Source: Paenarthrobacter aurescens TC1 (GTDB lineage: Bacteria; Actinomycetota; Actinomycetes; Actinomycetales; Micrococcaceae). Taken from it: a stretch of 64,000 nucleotides of DNA. Position numbers and translations under genes: made by a program. Numbering within the stretch: position 1 is the stretch's first letter; each line of letters opens with the position of its first letter. The notes beneath the pieces were generated by a model. It saw only the letters and a list, made by a program, of their open reading frames with translations. It did no database searches and was not told where the DNA came from. Positions 25,444-34,121 of the stretch are shown piece after piece. The stretch covers positions 3,968,001-4,032,000 of the forward strand of contig CP000474.1 of assembly GCA_000014925.1 (NCBI GenBank), in the 5' to 3' direction.

Positions 25444-26503
25444 GCGTGGGCGTGTGTCCCTTTCGGGCGTCGTCGGGCATGGACATTTCCGCCCGCAAGC
25501 CGAGGAGCCGGATGGGACGGTCAGGCTCGATCTTTCCTGTGAGATCCAAGGCTTGCGCCAGGACTTCCCCGCGGTCGAACGACTCGGGGATCTTCCTTGC
25601 GTACGTCTTGGTGAAGAACGGCACATAACGGACTTTGAGCGTCAGCCCGATGACCGGCCGCCCTTCAGCCGCGACGTCTTCGAGGACGTGCGCTGTCAGC
25701 TCCTTCACGGCGTCCTCGATTTGTGAAGGCTCGGTGAGATCCTGCTGGTAGGTGGTCTCGCGGCTGTGCCCGCGGGCCACCCACGGGGTGTCATCCACCT
25801 CGCTGGCGCCATCACCCCGTCCCAGTTCTGCGTACCAAGGGCCCATCTTCGGGCCGAACTCCGGGACGAGATCCTGGGGATTGCTCGCTGCGAGCTCAGC
25901 CACCGTGGTGATGTGGTGCTTGGCCAGCCGCTGCGACACTTTGCTACCGACGCCCCACAACTCCTTGGTGGGCCGGCTCCCCATGACGTCCAGCCAGTTC
26001 TCTTTGGTCAGCCGGAAGATGCCTGCCGGTTTGCCGAAATCCGTGGCGTTCTTTGCACGGACCAACGTGTCGCCGATGCCCACGCTGCAGTGCAACTGCG
26101 TTCGCTCCAGGACGGCGGCCTGGATCTGCTTGGCGTAAGCTTCGGGGTCCTCGGTTTCGATGCCGACGAAGGCCTCATCCCAGCCCAGCACCTGAACAGT
26201 GGCTCCGGGCTGTTCGCGAAGGGTGGCCATCACCATCTCCGAGGCCGCGAGATAGGCCTCCTGGTCAACGGGGAGAATGATGGCGTCGGGCACTTTGCGT
26301 GCTGCGATGCGCAAGGGCATGCCGGAACCAACTCCGAAGGCCCTGGCTTCGTAGGACGCGGTGGACACCACAGCCCGTTCCGTGGGATCTCCCCGGCCAC
26401 CCACAATGACCGGTTTGCCGGCGAGTTCAGGCCGGCGGAGTACCTCGACAGCCGCAATGAACTGGTCGAGATCGACGTGGAGTACCCAGGGGATTCCGCT
26501 CAC
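25430..26503 (-). CDS. dinB: Y-family DNA polymerase IV
   Basis: 357-aa translesion polymerase. The palm residues are in WVLHVDLDQFIAAVE and in WDEAF (where E. coli has SxDE); YEARAFGVGSGMPL is the fingers motif. HhH-type thumb and little-finger domains follow (GVGSKVSQRLAKHHITTVAELAAS; GHSRETTYQQDL). The GWDEA wording and the short C-terminus match mycobacterial DinB1-type proteins. The end (THPTRGGW-like) shows no QxxLF clamp motif, so binding to the sliding clamp may be weak. GTG 26503 is the start. Confidence 0.9.
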   Translation of the reverse strand: MSGIPWVLHVDLDQFIAAVEVLRRPELAGKPVIVGGRGDPTERAVVSTASYEARAFGVGSGMPLRIAARKVPDAIILPVDQEAYLAASEMVMATLREQPGATVQVLGWDEAFVGIETEDPEAYAKQIQAAVLERTQLHCSVGIGDTLVRAKNATDFGKPAGIFRLTKENWLDVMGSRPTKELWGVGSKVSQRLAKHHITTVAELAASNPQDLVPEFGPKMGPWYAELGRGDGASEVDDTPWVARGHSRETTYQQDLTEPSQIEDAVKELTAHVLEDVAAEGRPVIGLTLKVRYVPFFTKTYARKIPESFDRGEVLAQALDLTGKIEPDRPIRLLGLRAEMSMPDDARKGHTPTRGGW

Positions 26504-26543
26504 GGCACCAGTTTGCCCTAAGCCGCGGCCGTGGTTGTACCTT

Positions 26544-26626
26544 CACCACCTACTTTGGTCTGCGAGGGCACGGAATCAACCCATTCCGGGTGCTTTGCCG
26601 CTGGGTCGCCGGCAAAGTAGGTGGTG
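26544..26626. repeat. 83-bp inverted-repeat element, copy A
   Basis: Perfect 14-bp terminal arms (CACCACCTACTTTG at 26544-26557, complement at 26613-26626) enclose 55 nt that fold little. A second element of the same 83-bp length and nearly the same arms is at 40407-40489, but its inner sequence differs. It lies between dinB and the LysE-like gene. Could be a palindromic intergenic unit or a non-coding mobile remnant. Confidence 0.65.
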
Positions 26627-26646
26627 GCGGTACGCGTCCAGACCAC

Positions 26647-26673
26647 CCACCTCACCGGCATAAGCTGAGGTGG
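26647..26673 (+). promoter_or_regulatory. Hairpin covering the start of the LysE-like gene
   Basis: CCACCTCA (26647-26654) pairs with TGAGGTGG (26666-26673), which includes the GTG start codon(s) at 26670/26673. If the transcript begins upstream, folding would hide the start; alternatively TAAGCT (26661-26666) is the -10 of a leaderless transcript and the repeat is an operator. Confidence 0.4.
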
Positions 26674-27296
26674 TGCAGTTTTCACTTTGGCTGGCCCTGG
26701 TTGGCGCCGGCACCCTGATCAGTTTCACTCCCGGCGCCGGTGCCATCTTCACCATGAGCAACTCGCTCAATTCCGGCTTCCGACGCTCCATCTGGGGAAT
26801 TCTCGGTCAACAGGTGGCCTTGGTCATCCATATTGTGATCGTCGCTCTGGGCGTGGGCGTGCTGGTCTCCAACTCGCCGGTGATCTTCAACGTCATCCGC
26901 TACGCCGGCGCCGCATACCTGGTGTACCTCGGTATTCGCCAGTTCCTGCACAAGCCGGACCTGGACAAGGAAGAGGTTGCGGACAAGAAGAACGAGTCCG
27001 CCCTTTCCATGTTCCAGCGCGGCATTTGGGTGAACTTGCTGAACCCGAAGGCGATCGTCTTTTTCCTGGCCTTCATGCCGCAATTCATCCGGCCGGACCA
27101 GCCGTTGCTCCAGCAATACGCGGTACTGACGGCTACGGTCATCATCATCGACATCATGGTGATGTGGTTCTTCTTCGCGTTTGCCGCGCGGTCGTTCCAG
27201 CGATTTACCCATGACCAAAAGGGCCAGAAGGTCCTCAATCGCGTGTTTGGCTGCTTGTTCGTCCTGGTGGGCATCCTGCTGGCGGTCATCCACTAG
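26670..27296 (+). CDS. LysE-family amino-acid translocator
   Basis: 208 aa with six hydrophobic helices; signature FTPGAGAIFTMSNSLNSGFRRS near the N-terminus, then YAGAAYLVYLGIRQFL and NLLNPKAIVFFLAFMPQFI, as in RhtB/LysE exporters (this one reads like the homoserine/leucine-type branch). Starts at tandem GTG codons (26670 and 26673) lying in a short hairpin. Substrate not assignable. It is a single-gene unit between dinB and a small hypothetical gene. Confidence 0.85.
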   Translation: MVQFSLWLALVGAGTLISFTPGAGAIFTMSNSLNSGFRRSIWGILGQQVALVIHIVIVALGVGVLVSNSPVIFNVIRYAGAAYLVYLGIRQFLHKPDLDKEEVADKKNESALSMFQRGIWVNLLNPKAIVFFLAFMPQFIRPDQPLLQQYAVLTATVIIIDIMVMWFFFAFAARSFQRFTHDQKGQKVLNRVFGCLFVLVGILLAVIH

Positions 27297-27359
27297 CCAC
27301 GGATTTCAGACACTAAACCTCGACGCGTCTCAGCAAAACGGGGTGCTACCGTCGAAGCC

Positions 27360-27716
27360 ATGGAAGCGGACTGGATCGAACACCGACGAGCGGACGACCG
27401 TGAGCACGTGGGCTGGATGAAGCCGGTAGACGACGGATTCGTGGCCATTGACATGCTGGGGCGCCCCCGCACAGCAGTTGTGGATTGGTTCACCGCCGAG
27501 GAAACTCTTGATGAACTCGGCCTCCGCTACCTCGCCGAACCTCACGAACTGCTCCTCGACGACGGTGCTTGGCTTCGCGTGCGGATCGCCGAGGTAACGC
27601 CCTCCGCTGTCCGCGTGAAAAAGGAGGACTGGGGCGACATGACCGCTCCCCAGATCTACTTCACGGTGTCGAACCCCGTATCGGAAGCGCAGCTCCGCCC
27701 GCTGTCACCTAACTAA
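27360..27716 (+). CDS. Conserved-looking hypothetical protein, 118 aa
   Basis: Small acidic cytosolic protein (MEADWIEHRRADDREHVGWM...) with no transmembrane part. Tryptophans and the FTAEETLDELGLRYL helix suggest a compact folded domain; codon use looks normal for this genome. I recognise no family. Its stop overlaps the LacI-family gene's stop by 8 nt on the other strand. Starts 64 nt after the LysE-like gene, so it could be co-transcribed. Confidence 0.65.
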   Translation: MEADWIEHRRADDREHVGWMKPVDDGFVAIDMLGRPRTAVVDWFTAEETLDELGLRYLAEPHELLLDDGAWLRVRIAEVTPSAVRVKKEDWGDMTAPQIYFTVSNPVSEAQLRPLSPN

Positions 27717-28752
27717 GTGACGTAGATCCCCGCACCACCAGCGAGCTCTCGAGTGTCACATGGGGCTCATCCAACGGCACGCCTTCCATGAGTCCCCGCA
27801 GCTGCTCCCCCGCTTTGCGCCCCAGCGGCGTAGCCGGCAGATGGACGGTGGTGAGGCTTGGGTTGCTGGTGGCCGAGTACGGCAGATCATCGAAGCCCGC
27901 CACGGCCAACTCCTCAGGGATCCGAACACCCTCCACGCGCGCTTCCTGCAGCACGCCATAGGCGTGCGTATCGGTACCGCATACGACGGCGGTGACCCCC
28001 TCGCGCTGCCACTCCGGCCAGGCGTCTGCGAACGCGGCGGCGGCAGCACCGACGTCGATCGGGGTGCCAATGACGTGCCCGTCGGCCACCGAGAGTCCAC
28101 ACGCAGCAGCCTCCGCCAAGAAGGCTTCGCGGCGCAGCTGGAAGGTAGTAGTACCTGTCACGCCGTCCACATAAGCGGCCCGGGTGTGCCCGGAAGCAGC
28201 GAGATGACGGGCCAGTTCCCGGGCCCCCTGGGCGACATCAAGGTTCACGGAGGGAGCAAACGATTCCAACCCCGGCGCGTCCAGCAATACCAGGGGCGCG
28301 GCTGCGGACAGGTCTTCCAGGAATTCCGCGCTGGGAGCACCTACCAGCAAGCCGGCAGGACGGAGCGCCAGCAGTTTGCGAACGTCATCGGCTTGGGGTG
28401 ATTCTCCGGCGTCGGTCACGGAAAGCAGCAGCTGATACTCGGACCCCAACGATTCCCGTACCCCGGTGATGACGTTGGCAAAGAAAGGGTTGGACACGTC
28501 CGGGGTCACAAGAATGACGATCGAGCTGACGCCGCGGGCCAGGGAACTGCCAATGCTGTCCACCACATAGCCGAGCTCGGCAATCGCAGAGCGGACCCGG
28601 GAGATGTTGTCATCGGATACCCGGCCTTGGGTTTTGCCGTTCGCCACCAGTGACACGGTGGCCGTGGAAACCCCTGCACGGGCGGCCACCATCGCGGCCG
28701 TCACGCGTTGGGAGCGGGGCGCGCGGCCATGGCGCCGTTCCAGGGATTCCAT
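27709..28752 (-). CDS. LacI-family repressor of the nucleoside operon
   Basis: 347 aa: HTH and hinge at about 18-72 (VTAAMVAARAGVSTATVSLV, ISRVRSAIAELGYVVDSIGS) followed by a periplasmic-binding-protein-like domain (ITGVRESLGSEYQLLLSVTD ... GFDDLPYSATSNPSLTTVHLP). Divergent from a nucleosidase-transporter-ribokinase operon, with LacI-type TCAAGCGCTTGA-like palindromes in between. Ligand is probably ribose or a nucleoside (inference). Confidence 0.88.
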   Translation of the reverse strand: MESLERRHGRAPRSQRVTAAMVAARAGVSTATVSLVANGKTQGRVSDDNISRVRSAIAELGYVVDSIGSSLARGVSSIVILVTPDVSNPFFANVITGVRESLGSEYQLLLSVTDAGESPQADDVRKLLALRPAGLLVGAPSAEFLEDLSAAAPLVLLDAPGLESFAPSVNLDVAQGARELARHLAASGHTRAAYVDGVTGTTTFQLRREAFLAEAAACGLSVADGHVIGTPIDVGAAAAAFADAWPEWQREGVTAVVCGTDTHAYGVLQEARVEGVRIPEELAVAGFDDLPYSATSNPSLTTVHLPATPLGRKAGEQLRGLMEGVPLDEPHVTLESSLVVRGSTSLS

Positions 28753-28798
28753 GCATCGATCGTAGCGTCCATTAAGCGCCCTGACCTGCGAGAAGGCA

Positions 28799-28833
28799 TC
28801 AAGCGCTTGACGCTTTGAACGTTAAGCGTTTGA
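28799..28833. promoter_or_regulatory. Two LacI-type operators
   Basis: TCAAGCGCTTGA (28799-28810) is a perfect 12-bp palindrome with the central CG typical of LacI/PurR sites. TTAAGCGTTTGA (28822-28833) is a second, imperfect copy 23 nt further, one to two turns away. Partial copies ATTAAGCGCC (about 28771) and CTTAGCGCCC (about 28870) flank them. They lie between the repressor and the nucleosidase start. Confidence 0.7.
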
Positions 28834-28926
28834 CGTAACCCACAAAGCAGTGCCAGAATTCCCCTGAATGCTTAGCGCCCTGCCCCGGGCAAGTTCCAGG
28901 CAGGCCCCAATGACGTGGAGAGAAAC

Positions 28927-29955
28927 GTGGATCCCAACACCATGACACCGGCACGCAAGAAGATCATTCTTGACTGCGACCCTGGCCATGACGACGCAGT
29001 TGCATTGCTGCTGGCGCACGGCAACCCGGACATCGAGCTCCTGGCCGTGACCACCGTTGTGGGCAACCAGACTCTGGAAAAGGTCACCCGGAACGCCCTC
29101 TCCGTAGCCACCATTGCCGGCATCACCGGCGTCCCCTTCGCCGCTGGCTGCGACCGTCCCTTGGTCCGCACCATCGAAACGGCCCCCAGCATCCACGGCG
29201 ACTCCGGTATGGACGGCCCGGAACAGCCTGAGTCCGCCATCGAGCTGGACCCGCGCCACGCCGTCGACCTCATCATTGAAACTGTCATGGCGCATGAGCC
29301 GGGCACCGTCACTTTGGTCCCCACCGCGGGACTCACCAACATCGCCATGGCCGCCCGCAAGGAACCCCGCATCGTGGAGCGCGTCAAGGAAGTTGTCCTC
29401 ATGGGCGGTGGCTACCACGTGGGCAACTGGAGCGCCGTGGCGGAGTTCAACATCATCATCGACCCCGAAGCGGCGCACATTGTCTTCAACGAAAAGTGGC
29501 CCTTGGTGATGGTCGGTCTGGACCTCACGCACCAGGCGCTGGCCACGGACGAGGTAGTGGACCGCATCGCAAAAATTGGCACCAAGCCGGCCAAGTTCGT
29601 CATGGAACTCATGGACTTCTTCCAGAAGACCTACAAAGATGCCCAGGGCTTCGATTTCCCGCCGGTCCACGATCCGTGTGCCGTGGCCTATGTCATCGAT
29701 CCCACCGTCATGACCACCCGCAAGGTCCCCGTGGACATCGAACTGCAGGGCAAGCTCACTCTCGGCATGACCGTAGCCGATTTCCGCGCACCCGCACCGG
29801 ATGACTGCCACACCTCCGTTGCCGTGGACCTGGATCACAAGAAGTTCTGGGATTTGGTCACCGATGCCATTGAACGGATCGGCGAACCAGCTCACGACGG
29901 CGGCGCTGACGCCACCGCCGTAGCCGAAACGGTCCTGGCGGGAGAGTCCCACTAA
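28927..29955 (+). CDS. Nucleoside hydrolase (IunH family)
   Basis: 342 aa from GTG 28927, which has GGAGAG 6 nt upstream; a GTG at 28915 and an ATG at 28942 are alternatives. The calcium-binding signature ILDCDPGHDDAVALLLA is at the N-terminus, with TTVVGNQTLEKVTRNAL, MGGGYHVGNW and FPPVHDPCAVAYVIDP completing the site. It splits the N-glycosidic bond of ribonucleosides into base and ribose, fitting a ribokinase two genes on. First gene of a three-gene operon under the LacI-type repressor. Confidence 0.92.
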   Translation: MDPNTMTPARKKIILDCDPGHDDAVALLLAHGNPDIELLAVTTVVGNQTLEKVTRNALSVATIAGITGVPFAAGCDRPLVRTIETAPSIHGDSGMDGPEQPESAIELDPRHAVDLIIETVMAHEPGTVTLVPTAGLTNIAMAARKEPRIVERVKEVVLMGGGYHVGNWSAVAEFNIIIDPEAAHIVFNEKWPLVMVGLDLTHQALATDEVVDRIAKIGTKPAKFVMELMDFFQKTYKDAQGFDFPPVHDPCAVAYVIDPTVMTTRKVPVDIELQGKLTLGMTVADFRAPAPDDCHTSVAVDLDHKKFWDLVTDAIERIGEPAHDGGADATAVAETVLAGESH

Positions 29956-31397
29956 TGACCACGCTCACCGAAGCCAAATCCACCCGCGGCAACGTCACCG
30001 CCCTCATGGTTGCTTTGCTGGCCGCCTGCGTGGCCTTCCAGCTCAATGCATCCATGCTCAGCCCCGCACTGGTCACCATGGGCAACGAGCTCAACACTGA
30101 CCAAGCCACCATCGGCCTGTCCCAAACCTGGTTCTTCACCGCCGCAGCCCTCTTCTCCCTCTTCCTCCCGCGCCTGAGCGACATCGTGGGCCGCAAGAAG
30201 ATCCTCGTCGGCATGATGCTCCTGATGGCTGTGGGCTCGGTCATCGCAGCAATGGCCCCGGACGTCACGTGGCTCTTCGTGGGCCGCATCATCCAGGGCG
30301 TCAGCGGCCCCACAGTTCCGCTCTGCCTGATCATGCTCCGCTCAGCGGTCAGCAATCCCCGCAAGTACGGCACCCTCATGGGCCTCATCACCGCGGTCAA
30401 CGGCGGCGTGGCCGGCGTCGACTCGTTCGTTGGTGGCTACTTCGCCGAGAACTTCGGCTTCCGGAGCATCTTCTGGCTCATGGTCGCCCTGGCCCTCGTT
30501 GCCACCGTGTTGATTGCTGTCCTGGCTGGTGAAAGCAAGCCCGCTGCCGGCACCACCATGGACTGGCTGGGCGTGTTCTTCATCGTCATCGCCGTTGGTG
30601 CCCTGCTGACGGCCCTGAACGAGGGCGCCAAGCTGGCCACGGCCTTCGACGCCGGCACCCTGACTCTCTCGATCGCACTCACGCTGGTTGCCGCCGTCGC
30701 GTTCTTTGCGTTCTGGACTGTTGAGAAGCGCGCCAAGCAGCCCATGGTGGAAACCGTGCACCTCCGCCAGCGCTCCACGTGGGCTCCGCTGCTGACCACC
30801 ACTCTCACCATGACGGGTATCTTCGCGGTCATCAACGGGATCGTCCCCGCGTATGTGCAGGCAGCCGACCCCGGTTTCGGCGTTGGCCCCACGGAGATGT
30901 CGCTCATCATCCTTACGCCGTACGCCCTGCTTGGTTGGCTGTTCGGCCCCATCAGCGGCCGGCTTGCCCCGGTCCTCGGCTACACCAAGGTCCTGCGTAT
31001 CGGCCTGCTTGGCAGCTTGGTGGCGCTGGCGATCATCGCGTTCTTGGGCCTCAACAGCCTGCCGATGATGATCGTGGGAACAGCCTTGCTGGGCATCATG
31101 TACGCCGGTACCGTCAACATCATGCTGAACGGACTCGGCGTGGTTCTCTCGCCGCAGGGCAACCCGGGCTTCCTGCCTGGCATGAACGCCGGCGCCTTCA
31201 ACCTCGGTGCCGGTCTCAGCTTCCTTGTCCTGCCCGCGGTCCTCGTCGCCACAGCCTCGTTGAATGATGACAAGGCTTCATATTTGACGGTGGTTGTGGT
31301 TGGTCTGGCCATCACCCTCGCAGCCTTCGCAGCTTCACTCCTGATCCCCAAGCCGGTTGACGCAGAAGTGACCGAAACCGAGAAGGTGACCGCATGA
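29955..31397 (+). CDS. MFS transporter, probably for nucleosides or ribose
   Basis: 480 aa with about 14 hydrophobic helices, as in the DHA2-type branch: motif A is RLSDIVGRKKIL, with GRIIQGVSGPTVPLCLIM and MGLITAVNGGVAGVDSFVGG (motif C region). ATG overlaps the nucleosidase stop by one base. Position between nucleosidase and ribokinase suggests it imports the nucleoside (inference); DHA2 members are more often drug exporters, so direction is uncertain. Confidence 0.85.
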   Translation: MTTLTEAKSTRGNVTALMVALLAACVAFQLNASMLSPALVTMGNELNTDQATIGLSQTWFFTAAALFSLFLPRLSDIVGRKKILVGMMLLMAVGSVIAAMAPDVTWLFVGRIIQGVSGPTVPLCLIMLRSAVSNPRKYGTLMGLITAVNGGVAGVDSFVGGYFAENFGFRSIFWLMVALALVATVLIAVLAGESKPAAGTTMDWLGVFFIVIAVGALLTALNEGAKLATAFDAGTLTLSIALTLVAAVAFFAFWTVEKRAKQPMVETVHLRQRSTWAPLLTTTLTMTGIFAVINGIVPAYVQAADPGFGVGPTEMSLIILTPYALLGWLFGPISGRLAPVLGYTKVLRIGLLGSLVALAIIAFLGLNSLPMMIVGTALLGIMYAGTVNIMLNGLGVVLSPQGNPGFLPGMNAGAFNLGAGLSFLVLPAVLVATASLNDDKASYLTVVVVGLAITLAAFAASLLIPKPVDAEVTETEKVTA

Positions 31398-32350
31398 CCA
31401 GCGAACCCAAGGCGGGAATCGTCGTCGTCGGCTCCCTCAACGCCGACCTGACCATCTATTGCGACCGCCTCCCCCAACCCGGCGAGACGGTCCACGGCAA
31501 CGGGTTCGCCGTAAACCCCGGCGGGAAGAGCGCCAACCAGGCGGTGGCTGCCAGTAAGCTCGGCGGTCAGGTCAGCCTGATCGGTGCCGTGGGTGACGAC
31601 CCCAACGGCAGCATGCTCCTGGAGTCGACAGCCAGCGCCGGAGTGGACGTTTCGCGCGTCCGACGCTCCGACGTCGCCACAGGCGTCGCGGTCATTTCCG
31701 TGGACGCCGGCGGCGAGAACAGCATCATCATCTCGGCCGGCGCCAATGGCACCCTCAGGCCTTCGGATGTTACGCCGGACGCCTTCCGGGATGCGGCTGT
31801 GGTGTGCCTCTGCCTGGAGGTGGGGATCGATACTGTGATTACCGCCGCCCAAGCAGGGCACGACGCCGGTGCGACAGTTCTGCTCAACCTCTCGCCTTAC
31901 GCCGAGGTGCCGGAGCGCTTGGCCGGGTTGAGCGATGTGCTGCTGGTGAACGCGCACGAGGCCTCATTATTCCTTGGTGCAGAGGCCGACGTTCCGGACG
32001 CCGACGCAGAGGCTGAAGCATGGGAGCCGGTCCGGAGCCAGTTCGCGGACCGTGGTCTGCAGCGGGTTCTGGTGACCCTCGGCTCACGGGGTTCCGTAGT
32101 ACTGGATTCGCTGGCCCGTGGTACCGAGGATCAGATCACCCGGATCGCCCCAACACGCGTTTCTGCGGTGGACACCACGGGTGCCGGTGATGCCTTCACT
32201 GGTGCTGTCGCTGCGCGCCTGGCCGCTGGCGAATCCCTTGCGGATGCCGCGTCCTTCGCCTCGGTGGCTGCGGCCTTGGCTGCCACGAAGAAAGGCACGC
32301 AGGCTGCGTACCCGGGCATCGCCGACGTCGAGCGGCTGCGGGGCGCTTAG
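31394..32350 (+). CDS. rbsK: Ribokinase
   Basis: 318-aa PfkB-family sugar kinase: VVVGSLNADLTIYCDRLPQPG, GGKSANQAVAASKLGGQVSLIGAVGDD at the substrate side, and DTTGAGDAFTGAVAARLA with the catalytic Asp and the anion hole. Phosphorylates ribose freed by the nucleosidase to ribose-5-phosphate. Start overlaps the transporter stop (ATGA). Slightly longer than E. coli RbsK because of a loop around AEADVPDADAEAEAW. Confidence 0.9.
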   Translation: MTSEPKAGIVVVGSLNADLTIYCDRLPQPGETVHGNGFAVNPGGKSANQAVAASKLGGQVSLIGAVGDDPNGSMLLESTASAGVDVSRVRRSDVATGVAVISVDAGGENSIIISAGANGTLRPSDVTPDAFRDAAVVCLCLEVGIDTVITAAQAGHDAGATVLLNLSPYAEVPERLAGLSDVLLVNAHEASLFLGAEADVPDADAEAEAWEPVRSQFADRGLQRVLVTLGSRGSVVLDSLARGTEDQITRIAPTRVSAVDTTGAGDAFTGAVAARLAAGESLADAASFASVAAALAATKKGTQAAYPGIADVERLRGA

Positions 32351-32371
32351 TCCCGGCGCCGCACCCGACTG

Positions 32372-32420
32372 GGTCGCAGTTCAGGCCGTTTTGAGCGCTC
32401 AAACGGCCTGATCTGCGACC
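32372..32420. terminator. Palindromic bidirectional terminator
   Basis: Arms start GGTCGCAG and TCAGGCCGTTT and continue to a central TTGAGCGCTCAA; the right half mirrors the left with one mismatch (49 bp in total). It lies between the ribokinase stop and the convergent small membrane protein stop, ideal for ending both transcripts. Confidence 0.75.
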
Positions 32421-32428
32421 TACTTGGG

Positions 32429-32746
32429 TTAAGCGGACTTGCGGGCCGCGCGCTGTGCTGCGCGCTCTACTGCTTTGCGGCTCAGGGCTCCGTGGCCGGC
32501 CATGAGCCGGGGAACCACAACGTACACCGCGGCGGGAACCACCAGCGCCGTCAGCAGGAGGGCCCGCAGGACGGGGTGCCACGGTTCCATGATCGGGCCG
32601 AGGAGCAGCATGCCGATGGACACCAGCGGGAAGATGGCCAGCCAGGTGATTAGTGCCCGCATGTGAACGGACGGCGCTTTCGGACGGGCAGGGGCGGCCG
32701 GGGACGTGGACTCAGCGGTGACTTGGGGCGTTGCTTGGGCTGTCAT
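32429..32746 (-). CDS. Small two-helix membrane protein
   Basis: 105 aa from ATG 32746 with GGAG upstream; the TTG at 32758 is part of the ribosome site. The first ~32 residues are Ala/Pro/Thr-rich; then ALITWLAIFPLVSIGMLLL and VLRALLLTALVVPAAVYVVVP form two helices and a basic tail ends the protein. The helix pair resembles the membrane part attached to some antibiotic-biosynthesis-monooxygenase domains, but no such domain is here. Divergent from a TetR gene with a palindrome over its -35, so probably its target. Confidence 0.7.
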   Translation of the reverse strand: MTAQATPQVTAESTSPAAPARPKAPSVHMRALITWLAIFPLVSIGMLLLGPIMEPWHPVLRALLLTALVVPAAVYVVVPRLMAGHGALSRKAVERAAQRAARKSA

Positions 32747-32811
32747 GGCGTTCTCCAACTAAACGGTTGCTTTTGGCTTGGAATCACCATAACCCCGCTC
32801 GCAAACAATTA

Positions 32812-32825
32812 CAACCAGCTGGTTG
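32812..32825. promoter_or_regulatory. Perfect palindrome, TetR operator candidate
   Basis: CAACCAGCTGGTTG is a perfect 14-bp palindrome in the divergent region. On the minus strand TTGTAA and TATGGT spaced by 17 nt form a promoter for the small membrane protein whose -35 touches the palindrome; on the plus strand TAATAT (32834-32839) would start TetR transcription at its ATG. Confidence 0.6.
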
Positions 32826-32845
32826 GAAAATGGTAATATGACTGC

Positions 32846-33451
32846 ATGGCATGGGACACAGAGCGAACCAAGGGACTGCTGCTTCAGGCAGCCACGTCCG
32901 AGTTCTGCACGCGTGGACTGGCCGGCGCCCGCATTGACCGCATAGCAGCGGAGGCCGGCGTCAACAAGGAGCGGATTTACCAATACTTCGGCAATAAGAA
33001 TGCCCTGTTCGATGCCGTCATCGTGTCCGCGCTCAGTACGCTCATGGACGAAGTTCCCATCGAGGGCAGCGGACCCGAGGCCATGGCAGACTACGCCGGC
33101 CGACTCTTCGACCACCACCAGAAGGATGCCACCGCACCGCGCCTCCTGTTCTGGGAAGGGCTGGAACGTGGCACTGAGGTTGTCGGGCTGCCGAAGCGGA
33201 TGGCCAACTGCGCATCGAAAGTCAACAGCACCATCGCCGCCCTCCCCGGCATCTCCAGGGAAGACGCCGGGGATCTCCTCATCACCATCGTGAGCTTGTG
33301 CGACGCCGCTCCCGTGCTCCCTGCGCTCGACGGACTCATGGCCGGCAACGACCCCGGCCGGGCAGACAGGCGGCGCGCCGCCGTCGTACGTACCGTTTAC
33401 CTGGCCGCCGCAGCGCTGGCCGCCGAAGCTCCAACCACCGCCCCCGCCTAA
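32846..33451 (+). CDS. TetR-family regulator
   Basis: 201 aa; HTH at about 27-50 (GARIDRIAAEAGVNKERIYQYFGNKNALFDAV). The C-terminal domain (about 60-190) has FWEGLERGTEVVGLP and is AcrR-like but not assignable. Appears leaderless, the -10 TAATAT ending 7 nt before ATG. Likely represses itself and the divergent small membrane protein through the palindrome at 32812. Confidence 0.85.
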   Translation: MAWDTERTKGLLLQAATSEFCTRGLAGARIDRIAAEAGVNKERIYQYFGNKNALFDAVIVSALSTLMDEVPIEGSGPEAMADYAGRLFDHHQKDATAPRLLFWEGLERGTEVVGLPKRMANCASKVNSTIAALPGISREDAGDLLITIVSLCDAAPVLPALDGLMAGNDPGRADRRRAAVVRTVYLAAAALAAEAPTTAPA

Positions 33452-33560
33452 ACGCAACCTGCTTGCCCGTAGCGGCCGCGTGACAGCTTTGACAGGAAAA
33501 GTGACTCACTTGTGAAGTTGCCCCTAGCCAAGAGGGGGCGCCATCAATCATGCTTGCTGC

Positions 33561-34121
33561 ATGTACTCAACGACGAGCCCATACCGCATCATCACGGTCT
33601 GCACTGGAAACATCTGCCGCTCTCCCATGGCAGCGCTCATGCTCACCGAAGCCTTCGACGCGGAAGGGCTCGGCGAGCTTGTAGTGGTGGACTCTGCGGG
33701 CACCACAGGGTACGAGGTAGGGCACCCCATCGACCCCCGCGCTGCACGTGTCCTGACGGCCCAACACCTCGCTTCGGAGAACCACGTTGCCCGCGAATGG
33801 CGGCATGAATGGTACGCCCAACGGGACCTGATCCTCGCCCTGGACGTCGATCACTTCGGCTGGCTCCAGGAAGGCGCCCCGGATCACGGTTCCCTCAAGA
33901 AAGTTCGGATGCTCCGCAGCTTCGATCCCCACATGACAGGCCGCAGCTCCTTGGACCTCGGCATCGAGGACCCCTGGTATGGCGGCCACACAGACTTCGA
34001 CAACACCTGGACGCTCATCAAAGCCGCGATCCCAGGGATAGTGCAACACGCCAAGGCAGCAATCGCCTCCGCGGACGGAGCCTCAGGCCACGAGCACCAA
34101 CAGGTAACCTCTATGACATGA
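33561..34121 (+). CDS. Low-molecular-weight protein tyrosine phosphatase
   Basis: 186 aa: P-loop VCTGNICRSPMAALM (nucleophile Cys14) and the general-acid loop IEDPWYGGHTDF, as in LMW-PTPs (Wzb/PtpA type). Domain end at about 160, then a ~20-residue charged tail. Dephosphorylates phosphotyrosine proteins. The next gene overlaps its stop (ATGA). No capsule genes are near. Confidence 0.88.
   Translation: MYSTTSPYRIITVCTGNICRSPMAALMLTEAFDAEGLGELVVVDSAGTTGYEVGHPIDPRAARVLTAQHLASENHVAREWRHEWYAQRDLILALDVDHFGWLQEGAPDHGSLKKVRMLRSFDPHMTGRSSLDLGIEDPWYGGHTDFDNTWTLIKAAIPGIVQHAKAAIASADGASGHEHQQVTSMT

Noticed and set aside
33809..34117. N-terminal extension of the kinase-PabB fusion
   Set aside because: It overlaps the phosphatase gene in another frame and lacks sense; the ATG at 34118 begins the P-loop domain.
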